The position numbers were made by a program, and so were the translations under genes. From Pogonophryne albipinna (Eukaryota > Chordata > Actinopteri > Perciformes > Artedidraconidae): a stretch of DNA of 64,000 nucleotides. Where the stretch lies: the NCBI GenBank assembly GCA_028583405.1, contig CM053246.1:22788412-22852411 (forward strand), written 5' to 3'. Shown piece by piece: positions 38,901-51,100 of the stretch. The notes beneath the pieces are model-generated. The model was not told the origin of the DNA and did no database searches. It saw only the letters and a list, made by a program, of their open reading frames with translations. Numbering within the stretch: position 1 is the first letter of the stretch; every line of letters starts with the position of its first letter.

Positions 38901-39309
38901 ATGCATGTGACGCCTGCATTTCCATTTAAAACGCTAATTAATGTTGTTTTGTCTTCAAAGTGCAATTGCAACCCGTAGTTATCAGCCTTGATCGCAGCGT
39001 TTTCAAGGTTGTCTAGATGTGAGCCGTCACATAACAGATATCGTAAATATAGAATAACAGCACAACAAAGAAATAAAGGATTTATGATGTGTTTAAAGCA
39101 CCGCACAAATGAGGCACAGGAGAGATCATGTGATAATGTGAAGGACAAATCTGACATATACGATTTCTGCCTAAAATCACTTTGTCAATTTGTGTGTGTT
39201 TGTGTTGTGTATACTACTACTTACATGTGTATATTTCAGTGTTTTTCCCAGCACAGAGGATCTCTCCACCTGCTCTGCATTAAACAGCGGGGCAGGCCTC
39301 AGTCGTACT

Positions 39310-39310
<1 letters not shown>

Positions 39311-39402
<92 letters not shown>
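39311..39402. repeat. (AC)46 microsatellite
   Basis: Uninterrupted AC tract of 92 bp. A second, shorter tract follows at 39574-39614 with an interrupted tail to 39622. Confidence 0.97.
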
Positions 39403-39403
<1 letters not shown>

Positions 39404-39572
39404 AGTTTAACTGTGTCTCTATCGTCACCCCTCTGACATCTGCCTGTGTGCACTGGTGTTTGTTATGTGTCCCCATGCCGGTGTGTATCTGTGTTAGCAG
39501 GGTGGTTGGTATGTGAGGTGAGGTTAAATAGGCGCCTAGCAATGAGGGGAGAGAACTGAGGCGGAACTGGCA

Positions 39573-39573
<1 letters not shown>

Positions 39574-39619
<46 letters not shown>

Positions 39620-39622
39620 ACA
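39574..39622. repeat. Interrupted AC microsatellite
   Basis: About 20 AC units, then a single T interruption at 39615 and three more units. Confidence 0.95.
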
Positions 39623-40854
39623 AGCTGTGACAAAAGAAACAGCACTATCAGAGCAACATGTACCCTGCAGGTGTGGCCTATGCCTCAGTGATCATCCCAT
39701 ACTTTGTTTTGACCCTGTCGTCTGTCACTATGTGTGTATAATGTCTGGTAATGTCTCTGTGACTGACCATGTGTGTATGTGTGTGTGTGCCTTCAGAGAC
39801 ACACTTTCCTCATTTTACAATATAGTTGTAAAAGGTAGAGTGAATTGAAGGCGTTTAATATTATAGGAAGTATTTAATTCTTACAAAATGTCGGAAACCA
39901 GAGCACATGACTGTATTGTTGATTTGGTTTGGCTGTTGCAGGGTGATATCTGATGTCAAAATAATGAATGGACACTGGAGATTTCCCCTAATTTTTGTTG
40001 TGATGACAGGCAGTGTTAAGTGCTTGTCCTTTCCGTTGGTATTCTCATTTGACCTTTACATGTAACACATTTTATCGGTCAGATCTGACCAAATAGGCAG
40101 GCCTCAGTTGCAAATGTCACAGTTTGAGCACGTTTGTGAAACCCAACCCTGGCATGTATCTGAGTCATGTTGAGTAGCATATGAACCCCTTGTAAGTTTA
40201 ATTAACTGTGTCCTTGTTAATACATTTAAAAAAGTGGAAAAATAATGTTTAATTCCCAAACCATCTGTCTGTAAATTTTAATTCTGTCCGTACATTTTAA
40301 TACGGCTATTCCAATCGCATTTAATTGATTTGCATTTGTATTTGACTTTGAATGGTGGAGCATTTCAGATGTTTTCCTTTATTTTAAAGTGTCAAATACT
40401 GTTTCAGAGTGCCCTGAACTTTATGAAAAGACTGTGTGTTTGACAGGAAACATACAGCTCTGTCAGCATTGTTTTTGTACAGTCATAGTGAACAGGGGCT
40501 GTCATTTAACCGGGGGAGGAGATAAGAGGGGGAGGAGGAGCCCTCCTTTCTTTCTAACCTGTGCAGGTCTCCACACAGACAGGCAACACTGTGTTTATAC
40601 TTTAACAGAGATTAATCTATTTAACAGATATTAATCCAAAAATACAGGTCACAGGTTGTAAATAGATTTATGAGCTGGATTTTGTAGTTTTAAAGTGAAC
40701 TAAAATATATCTGTTGCTACAAATGTTTCAACAAGGGAACAATAATGTATCATTTTATTCTTATATTTATTTTCTTAAACATATTTTTGGAAATAAAAAA
40801 GCATACCTGGAATAAGGTAAATCAATCCAGTTGGCAAGACGGTGGCTGAAGTGC

Positions 40855-41081
<227 letters not shown>

Positions 41082-42501
41082 ATGGATTTCATTCACCGAC
41101 AGCCCAGCAGCAAACCCTGGAATTCTTGTCAACGCAGGGCCATGACGTTGTCCAGAGTTTTCATCTCGCAGCTCCAGAACTGAGCAGTGCTGGCTGTGTT
41201 TGTTTGTGTTTGTGCTCCAGCCCCTGCTTCCTGTAGCTCTGTGGTGTCAACCCGCCCCCCGTCCTCCCATCAGACCCGGGGAACACAGCCCTGCTGCCAC
41301 AGCGCAGAGGCACCCCAGCGACTGAGCTCCTCTTGGCCTGACGGGAGTGTTTGCTGTTTCCCACATTGTTGGAATTCAACACCAGCCTGTTTACTGGTCC
41401 CCATGTGGCTTCAGATTTATTTATTTTCTTTTTTTCTCGTTCCACAACACACCTTCTTAAAATGACATACCCAGCATTCATACTAAGTAGTGAAACTGCC
41501 AAACAACTAACTGAAGCATTCACGTTATGCCAATTAGTTTGTGCATTCTGTTGTTCATTTTTTGCTACGTTATTCAATTAAACTGGCAAATATAATGTAG
41601 CTATTTCTGCAAATGTGTGACTGTATTGTTCTAAATCTAACTGAAAGTAATTGTTTTATGATACATTTATAGAAGAAAAAAATGTAATATAATCTATAGG
41701 AGTGTTTTTCCACTGTGAGGTACTATAGTGGCATCAGGGACATCATTTTCATATGCTTTATTTTGCAGCTGACAATGAATCATACAATGAATCAAAGGAA
41801 ATAATACACATCTCAAGGAAATGTTAGCAAGATGATGAGCGCATGCAAAATGAGAATCTCTTCTTTATCTGCTTTGTTTTTTCACTTCCTTCCCTCGGTA
41901 CAGCCAGATGGCAAAGCTCCAGCTCTGCAGTCCTCTTCATACACTCATCACATTTGATGGGCATCCTGCTGCCGAGTTTCAAGGAGGCCATGTGTTTACG
42001 AAATGACACTTGTGACAAAAGAAAACTTCTATTTAGCAAGCTGATTCTTGGGCGGGGTGCAGGGGGGCAGCAGCGTGTGTGCATTTGTTTATCTAAGTGT
42101 GTGTGTTGCAGAACAAAGATTATAGGAATTTATATATAGTGCTTATTTAGGAGCAAGGCAATAGGAAAAAGTACATGTGTAGTGTGTGTGTGTGTGTTCA
42201 TACCAATATCATCCATAGCGTCTCTGTTTCACACTGTTGTCATGTTGGATTCCTGCTGTTGTAATTACATCCTTTGCAGTACTGTCAGTTTTTTTTTTTA
42301 CTATGTTACAATACATTTTAATCATCAGTTTTGTGTATTTACCATTCCAATACAGAAAGATTTTTTTTCTTCACATTGATGTCATAAATAGCATACATTG
42401 TAGGGTCTCCTCCGTTGATGGATTCAAACATTCAGGACAAATTGTTTTTAAAAAAATCATCCGTTGTACATTTGCAACTCAAACAGGTTTTATGCTGGTT
42501 G

Positions 42502-42507
42502 TTTATT
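42502..42507 (-). terminator. lhx9: Candidate polyadenylation signal for the alternative lhx9 transcript
   Basis: AATAAA on the minus strand, about 92-97 bases downstream of the stop codon of the alternative terminal exon. It suits a short alternative 3' UTR. Hexamers are frequent in AT-rich DNA, so this needs transcript support. Confidence 0.4.
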
Positions 42508-42598
42508 TGTTCTCAATATGCTAACGTCTTATCCTAATATTGTCTTTGTCTTCAATGGTGAGGAATTCCCATCAAAGTTTTCCCCTTCTGTTAATACT

Positions 42599-42655
42599 TT
42601 AGGGAATTTTCAAACGCCGGGATGTATGGCTGTAATGCCCCAAGATTTGTTCTCC
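42599..42655 (-). CDS. lhx9: lhx9 alternative terminal exon (Lhx9-alpha type)
   Basis: Behind an acceptor (ctttcag) the minus strand encodes GEQILGHYSHTSRRLKIP and a stop. Human LHX9 has, as I recall it, a short isoform ending GEQILGHYSQTSRRLKIP; only one residue differs. Joined to the phase-0 donor at 45774 this gives a 331-aa protein. It keeps both LIM domains but loses the homeodomain from position 47 onward, so the DNA-recognition helix (WFQN) is replaced. The family's alpha isoform is described as lacking the third homeodomain helix and is expected to bind LIM partners without DNA contact. The exon lies about 2.3 kb 3' of the canonical stop, so the choice is between two terminal exons with their own poly(A) sites. 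Confidence 0.92.
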   Translation of the reverse strand, partial: GEQILGHYSHTSRRLKIP

Positions 42656-44925
42656 CTGAAAGAAATAATAGAGTAAGAATGTATTAACTACAGAGCAACC
42701 TGGCTTTACTGGGTCTGCAATTACTCTTACTTCATTTTAGGTTTACCAATGTTATGCATAATATATATAAATATAGATATATATATATTGATAAATGCTT
42801 TGTAGCATTCCTTTGATTTAAATTTAAAAGCCATATTCATGCATTAAAAAGCAAATTCATATTTTTGACTGCAGGGTTTAGATGCAAATCCATGGGGCAT
42901 TACGTTAAAAACCATAAACATCATAAAATAGGAAATATAAATAAAAAATGGGAGCAAAAATGAGGACGTTTAACTGGTCATTAATAACTGAATGCTTAAC
43001 TCATTTGCAGATGTGATAAAAGAAAATTGTACTCAAGATAAAACACAAAAATGGCAAGTGTAATGAAAAATAAAACCCATTTAAAGCAAAGTATTTTTAT
43101 TCACACAAATTTAATAAGATATATAACAACCGTTTGGTCCATAAATATTTAGGGGGAAATAGTTTCTATACACCATCTTTATCAAGAAACAGGGAAACAT
43201 GGACAATCTTGATAGAACACTTACTGTACTCAACTATTAACACGAAGATCAATATATAAGGTTCTTGGATTACCCAACTATATCTGAAAGAGTGCACAAA
43301 TGCTTTCTATGACATCGCTGCCCCCTTTTGAACAGGACACACCATAAAAAGATCTTCGGAAATAAGATGCAAAACAGTACAAAACTAGTGAGGCGTCAAA
43401 AGGATGTGAATCAGTTAACAAAGAACACGTATATCCTGAATATCACAAACTTTCTCCCAAGTTATAGCATAAGGCACATAGCAGAACTGAGTTAGGCATC
43501 TACTTCATTAAGTAGATCTAGAGTACCACTTTGTTCTACAAGAGAACAAATTGTGACGCTCACAATGAAATGTATCAACTCTATTGAAGATTTGCTCTCT
43601 CTTTCTTTTCTCTCTTTCTCTCAGCCAGAAGAAACATGTTTTTGGTCTGTTCAGTGGCAAGTGTCATTAAAGAAAGTATACATATGGCCAAAAAGGAGAA
43701 CACATGGACAATGATTTCCCACTGGCTGCCTCTTGCGACTCCACCTATCTGAGGTCATTTTTATTGTTCATGTCAGCTCTACAAATCTAGTCTGCAACGT
43801 CGCAACCACTTCATTTCTCCCCCTACTCCTTTTCCCTTTTAAAATCACATCGTTACCCTGAGCAACATGATAAAAACAATAATGCACTTTTCACTGGGCA
43901 GTATATTGTCACTGTGCAATTGAGTTAAGCTGTGGATCTATGGATATGTTTACTAGGATTTATCCATTTGACTACGGTTAATCTGAGATGCCAACAAATC
44001 TGAAAAAGTGCTCTGTCATGAAAACAATCGATTGCAACAGCGTGCATAAACTGTTCTCAGATCCCAATTTCTCCTGCGGATTTCAAATGATCAAACTGAC
44101 TGCATTACACGTTGAACAGTTACCACTGTACAGATTGTGGGATTAGATGTTTTCTCTTTTTCACAGTAGATTTGTGAATCAAAACAAAAACCTATGTGTT
44201 TTCAGCATCTAGCTGCCATATAAGCTGCGATGGTTGGGCGCTTAGAATGCAATTTAGACGGTTTACATGTAGCTCTGTGAGATCTCTCCACGTCTGATTC
44301 CATCCAACTCAGTCATTACGACTGAAACATGCGGAAATATTAAGCCTGTTTTCTGGAGTTACCCATAAACAGAACATTCTACAAGTTTATTTCCCAAATG
44401 ATGCCAAAACAGAAAATAAATCTTCAAATTGGATAGTGCGAAAACAGTGCATACATATACAGGATTTTAAAATCACCAATTAACCATAAATTAGGAAGGG
44501 CTTGTTTTATCATAAATCATTACAAATGTACAAATAAAGTCAAATCAATTAAGATTTCCAGACACGCTTTAAGTTTAGTTTGTTTTTGTTTTTTTGATGA
44601 ATTGTGAGATCCATGACAATTTTGTAATGCCTTCAACTTCAAAAATGTCCCGTCCAAAATCAATCTCTGCAAACTGTAAGTCAACTACAGACACGGCTGC
44701 CATGCGGTTTAAAATGCTACACGTTAAAAGATGTCCTCGTGTTTTAATGTGGTCGCTGCTGTTCTTGCTCTTGTTGTTCTTGTTTGTGTACACAGTACAG
44801 CACTTTCAGTTCCAAGGAGCTGTCTCTTAAAGGTGTCACTTAAAAAAATAAAATGTAAATTGAGGAAATAAAACAAAAACAAAACAAAAACAGATTAAAA
44901 AAAACAGTCTGTTGGGGATAGCGTG
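42656..44925 (-). other. lhx9: lhx9 canonical 3' UTR and spacer before the alternative last exon
   Basis: This sequence follows the canonical stop. AATAAA on the minus strand occurs near 44386-44391, 43760-43765 and 43096-43101, any of which could end the long transcript. The region is AT-rich and lacks transposon ends. For the alternative transcript it is part of a 3.1-kb intron from 45773 down to 42656. Confidence 0.5.
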
Positions 44926-45180
44926 TTAGAAAAGGTTTGTCAAGGTAGTTTGTGAAGGGCTCCCCGAATCATGGCTGTCCAAACTAGAGGTGACGGAGGT
45001 CACTACAGTGATAGAGGGGTTTGTCAGGTCTGTTAGTGTGGCCGCGCTGGAGGGGGGGCTCATGGCCCCACTGTCAGATGAGGGTGGAGGGAGTGAGGTG
45101 CCATCAGCCTTATCAACACCTCCATTCTCCTGTCGCAAAACGTTCCTTCTGAATTTGGCTCTTGCGTTTTGGAACCAAAC
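44926..45180 (-). CDS. lhx9: lhx9 coding exon 5 (canonical terminal exon)
   Basis: 85 codons including stop. The acceptor is ggtttgcag. It begins VWFQNARAKFRRN, so it supplies homeodomain positions 47-60, then a Ser/Pro/Thr-rich tail and the conserved end SPSQTTLTNLF. Confidence 0.98.
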   Translation of the reverse strand, partial: VWFQNARAKFRRNVLRQENGGVDKADGTSLPPPSSDSGAMSPPSSAATLTDLTNPSITVVTSVTSSLDSHDSGSPSQTTLTNLF

Positions 45181-48100
45181 CTGCAAACCAATCCCAATGT
45201 GGCTTTTACTTTTTTGCGTTTAAGATTAATTTTGAAAAAGAAAGTATCAAATCATTTGTACAGTAGTTTACATATCAAGTTATCACAGCTATTTCTGTAT
45301 CAACTTGCCCTTGCCATATGTCTATGAATTGTTATATTGCCATTTTCATACATTAATTTGAGCTTAAGGGGCAGATAACAATGAACCAGGTAGCTCCGGA
45401 ACAACAAATCAAAATTATTTTGAATGTTTTATCTGGGAGATTTGAATTACACCATTTTCTGTTCCACAGATAAAAGAGCATGTGCACTCTGATTAATAAT
45501 AATATCAGCTTCACTTATACACTTATGTTTCTACGCCTATCAACAACGTTTCTGCTTTCTTTCCCAAGAAATATTACATTTAAGAATCTACAAGATTTCT
45601 GAGTAATACCCCTGGATATACATCTAATGACTAAATGGGCCAACAAAACAAAGAAAATCAAAAAGATGACTTGAATGGTAATATTGGTGTGAAATGAGAG
45701 GGACATGGAGGAGGAGTGGTGTGCAGACTCACATATGGGGTGATCAGATCAATAGGAATGGCGTTGTGCTTACCTGTAGAACTCTCTTAGTGAGGCCAGT
45801 TTTCTGGGCCAGTTGCTTTAAGTCCTTGGCATCTGGGTTGTGGTTGATGGCAAAGTAGGATTTCATTGTCCGCAGCTGATGGTGCTTGAAGGACGTCCGC
45901 ATGCGTTTGGTCTTCTGTGTTGGAGCGTAGGACTGCTCCCGGTCCATGTGATCCGTGTCGTTCTCATTACAGCCTGGGGGGGGCAGAGAGCAGAGCACAG
46001 GGGGAGGATCAGAGTCCGAATGAAACAACAGCAACAAATGTTCATTTCGTTTTGACACTTTGCATGTGAGTTCATTTTATATGTGCTAAAAGATTAACAA
46101 ACAACTGAAAATAAAACTGAAAAATTACTAAATAAGGATATTTCAAAATTGTGTCTAATGATTTCTTGAAATGACATCATCCAGTTAAGCAAGGAAAGTG
46201 TAGTAGACTAAGGCGATCTCATGTGGACCTTGTGGAAAGTTCATCCATTTCCTTTGACTTGCTTTGTTAATAGATCTTTCATATGCCCTTAGGAAAAGTA
46301 GTGAATATTTGGTATAATCATAACAAACAGTTGCAATTGTGCAAATAAGTGTTAAGAAATTCATTGAGCTGACTAAACCTAAATGTATTGCAAAGAATTA
46401 GTCGTCACAATTATTGTGTTTTTTGTATCATCTGTATTCTATTTTTTAACCACAATGGTAACGGGCTGAATTATTTCTGCTTGTGTTTGCAAATACTAAT
46501 AGAACTAATGGGCCTCATTTGTCAATAGCTTAGAACTGCATGTGTAAAATACTTAAAGACGTTGAAATGCTAAAACGGTTCTACTGAAAAAAATGCTTGT
46601 GTGGCAAAAAAGCGTGGGGAAAACATTTATCTCAGCATTAAGAAAAGATAATGTGTAATTCGTCATACTGTTGTACGACATCGTTTTTGCATTATTTTAT
46701 TCTTTTGCAACAGCAAATTCCAGGGTAAAATAAATACTTGCAAGTGATATTAACAATTGACTGACTTTTGAAAACCTGATTGCAGCAAAAATATACAGCA
46801 AAATACAAATAATTATATTTTTTATGGATTATAATTCTTCTATAGAATCTAAGATTTATGTCAGAGCAGGTCGTATACGATTGTGTCCTCAGGGGAGTAA
46901 ATATAGCCAGCAAAGAATAAGCATAGGATTTATAAATTATACAGTAGGCTCTATTGATTTTTTCGTGTCTCCATGTAACAGCAATGCTGACCACATGTTT
47001 TTTTTAGTGGATGATAAAATATGAAATTACTTACACTATAGTTTCATCATAAAGATGCAGTGCAAAGAGTGTCTCAAGGAGGAATTATTGCTTATATTAC
47101 AAATCAGTTTTAATAAGGCAGACACAGAATTATCAATCTATGGGACACATATTGTGTGTGGCATATTTTCGGGGTACATGTAATGGCCTGCATTTTGTTT
47201 TTTTTATACAAGGTTTCTTCTTGTGTGACACTTAAACGCACCATTAATATGACAATCATTGACATCTTTGTTCCTCTGTACCAGCCTTCACTGGATTGTG
47301 TTTCACTAGATATTACCCACTAGGGGTCTCTATATCCAAACAAACTTTACTGAGTGATGTGGAATACTCAGTAGACCCATATCTTTCCCTGGTGAAAACA
47401 AACACGAATGTGCTCAAAACCTCCTCCTATTTGTCATGAATATGAGTCTCCTGATCTGCAGAACAATACATTAACCTAAACAACAGAGGAAAAAGAGACA
47501 AGATATCAACACTAAACGTATTTAGTTAATACATAATTTATTGTATGTTTGTATTTATTTTAGTTCAGGCTGATTTTAATTCTTTAAGGTCCTACATTTT
47601 TGAACATTTAACATTACCTAAAGAAGCTTAGTGGCTCTTTTACAATTTGAAAATATATTCGACGTCATTCTATTTTATTTAGTAAACCAAATGTAAAACA
47701 TGATATTCCCACAGGGACCTTTTACTGTGTCTGTGGCGCTAGATAATGAACTCAAGGAATTTTTTACTGAGTTTTATGTATTTTTCTGTGGGTTCTTTTA
47801 CCTGTTTAGGCTGCATTATATGTTATTCAAACGCTTTGCTGAAGTAGGTTAGGAATGTCGTGCTGTTAAATAAAAATACAATGGTAATTTTTCTACTAAG
47901 GCATCCATGAGAACTTTAGATTTTGCATAATCTCTTGTGTTTGCGGATAACAAGGCTTAGAGCCGGGCTGGGTGGTGTACAGTGCTGGCCGGCCTCTCCC
48001 CGCAGCAGGCCCCTGTGTTCGGCGCTGTGAGAACCGGGCTGACCGCCGCTCAGGAGGCCAGAGATTCCAACGTCACCTTCAATTAGCGAAGAACAATTAA

Positions 48101-51100
48101 CGCGCAGATTACCCTTATTCCTCCCCATTCAGCAGGAACACTGGAAACTTGGCGCACAAAGACAAACTTTCTCAACCGAACACTAATTCGCAGAAAGCGA
48201 CAACAAAATGGGGACGCTGCCGGGGGGGGGGGGATTTTTTTCAATGCGATATTTTGAATGAAACCTACATTTAGCAGACCTTTAATGTTGACTGGTAGGC
48301 TAATAGTAAACAGTTTTTTCGGTCTTCCAACAAAAGTCAAAGACTGTAAAAGCACTGACTTTGGCCTCGATTTTTACGCAGCAGTAGGCCTACCAAACTA
48401 AATGTAGCCCCTTCACACCCGTTCAAACACTTTTCTTGACCTAAATTAGTCTTAATTGTAAAAGTCGAAGTGAAGATTGACGGCCATGTCAATTTTCGAA
48501 CTATCTCCGTGCAACACACGCCACCGTTTAAAGCACAAAAACGGGGCGTGGACAGAAAGCTGCAGATCAATTATCCCACGGCTGCGGGCGCCGCTGCACG
48601 CAGGCAATGTCCACCTACTTTAGCATAGCCTACAGCAGAGATGCATTAATAAGACGTGTAAGGTGTATCTACTAGCTGAGGCGTTCAGGAACCGTCTGGG
48701 AGAAAAAAAGCGAGGATTTTATGCGTAATGGAAACAAATCTATCCAGAAAGGTTATTTAAAAATACGTATATTTATCTATTGAATTGATGCCAATTTTAC
48801 CTAAACTTATTCATATTGGTGCTGTATTTTAGAACATTAACAATTATTTATGAAGAAGACATGTTGGTAGATTTAAGTGAAGAATACATTAACCACAATG
48901 CAGAAAAAAAGGTTGCCATAGTTTGGGCTCCAAAGGGTCAACCCATAATGAGGAACTGCTTAGAGTGTACATAGCTAAACAGCTCGGTTTGTTTTGTGAA
49001 AAGTTTCAATGTTCCCATTATTTGGCATTTGTAAAAGAGGACATAGGCCTACTGTTAAAGGCTACAATTAGGGTAGACTAATAACTTTATAGTAGCCTAG
49101 CCTATGTGGCCTACGTGTGTTTGTGTTTCTGACTTGAAGTGAGGCTCACCGTTGTAGCTGGGTATATCTATCCCCATGGCCGGGCTCTTCCTCTTGCGCG
49201 GCCTCCCCTTCTGTGATGTCCCGGTGCCGTTGAAGTAAGGCAGGGTGAGGCCGCCGCCCTTGGCCGCCAGCTCGGCGAAGTTGAGCTGCTGGTGGTAGTC
49301 CGGTCCCTGCACCAGCGTCTCGAAGTGCAGCCGGCAGTACACCAGGCTGTCCTTCATGCCGAAGTGGTCACCTGTGCTCAGCGTCTTGTTGCAGGTGGTG
49401 CACGTGAAGCAGCTCAGGTGGTACACGGAGTCGCGTGCCCGCATCACCATCTCCGAGGCCGATATCCCGAGGTGGCAGCGCGCGCACCTCTGCACGGAGA
49501 ACCTTCTGGAACAGATTAATCGTCAAGACTCTTCATACAAAGAGACAAAGTGGGACAGGGGCCGAAATATAACCGGCACGTTAACAGGCTAAAATAACCT
49601 AACCATGCTTTTTTCTTGTCTTGAGAGACAAGTTATACCTGCCACAGCTTTATTGTATTTGGCAGTCGGCCTATAAAAGGCTATACTGAGTTTAGATCTG
49701 GCCTACAAATAAAAAAAAAATTCTCTAACAGTCCACAGTTTCAGTGATTAAACGTAGGTGCGTTTGCTAACCTCTTGACACTGTAGACATTAAACACAAA
49801 AGGCTAATATGCGGAAGTATAGTAGCCTATTAGTATCGGCGAGACAGCTAACCTTGGTAAACATGATTTTTGTTACCATATTGTTTTCTTATTATTGTGA
49901 ATTCTAAATAACATTCAGGCATGTGCATGGCTGTATACATGCATATTAACACACAAATGACTGTATTTTAACTGATCAATATAACTTGTTATTATCCACA
50001 TTGAAGTTGTCGAACAAAGCTAAGGTGGATCGTTTTATAACAGGATATAAATGTACAACGATTTGCTCTTTTGTTCCTGCTTATGTTAGGCTTAAGATAA
50101 TAGGGTTTACATTACACCCATTGTCATGGGAAAATATTACATCTGGACTTCAAACCAAAGAAAATAAATAAATGAATAGGCCTATCATATATTTTTACCA
50201 ATTGACACCACGAAGGTCCCTGTGAGATTGTTATGATTATATTCAGAACATAATAAGACTTAATTGGACCTAAAGGCTTAAACATAATTCAAGATGAACA
50301 ACCAGAGCCTGTTGGACCAGGTTAAAGGCAAAAGTGCATGAGCCTATACAATATTTCCCCTTAAAATGGGTTGTTTATTAAAGGGTTTAAAATTAAATTA
50401 AAAATATATAGGCTAATTATACGATCAGCAGCGTTGGGAGGATGTGCGCACTGTAGAGACTAATGTTTTAGTGAGATGTCTGTACATTTCTAAAACTGTT
50501 AACCTTCATTGTTCATACCTGTAGTAGTCCTCCTTGCAATAGATACTCCCATCCTTGGCAAAACACGTAAGCTCTGACTCCAGCGCTAGTTTACATTCAC
50601 AGCATTTGAGACACCGCAGGTGCCACTGTTTGTCCACGGCCAGGAGGTAGTATCTGTCCGAAATCTTGCCGCCACAGCCGGCACACAGAGCAGGCTTCTC
50701 CTGGCTCATGGAAGTTATGGTCTGAGTCAACGAGACAGAAAAAAGGTCATGGCAACTCCCGTCAAGAGACTTATTCAACACATATGTAAAAACAGAGGCC
50801 TTTGGAAGCTTTATGCCCACGAGATTAAACGTTTAATCGATCAAGTAAAGGCCTTTTTAAGAGCTTTAAACACGCTGTTAAACAAATGCAGGTTTGGTGT
50901 GTTCACATGCCCCAAATACACACTGTCAATGAAAGACGCTTAGGAAAATTAAATTAATATTAGGGAGAGTTAAATACTTTTGTTTTGCCAACCTTATATT
51001 TTTCTTAGTTTAATATATCATGTTCATTAAAGTAAAAATAAAAATAAATTCACTGTTACAATTTTAGGGTCAAACATATATTTATTGAATAAAGGCCTAT

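Noticed and set aside
46510..46530. GGGCCTCATTTGTCAA, resembling a fish MITE terminus
   Set aside because: No matching inverted end or target duplication was found nearby.
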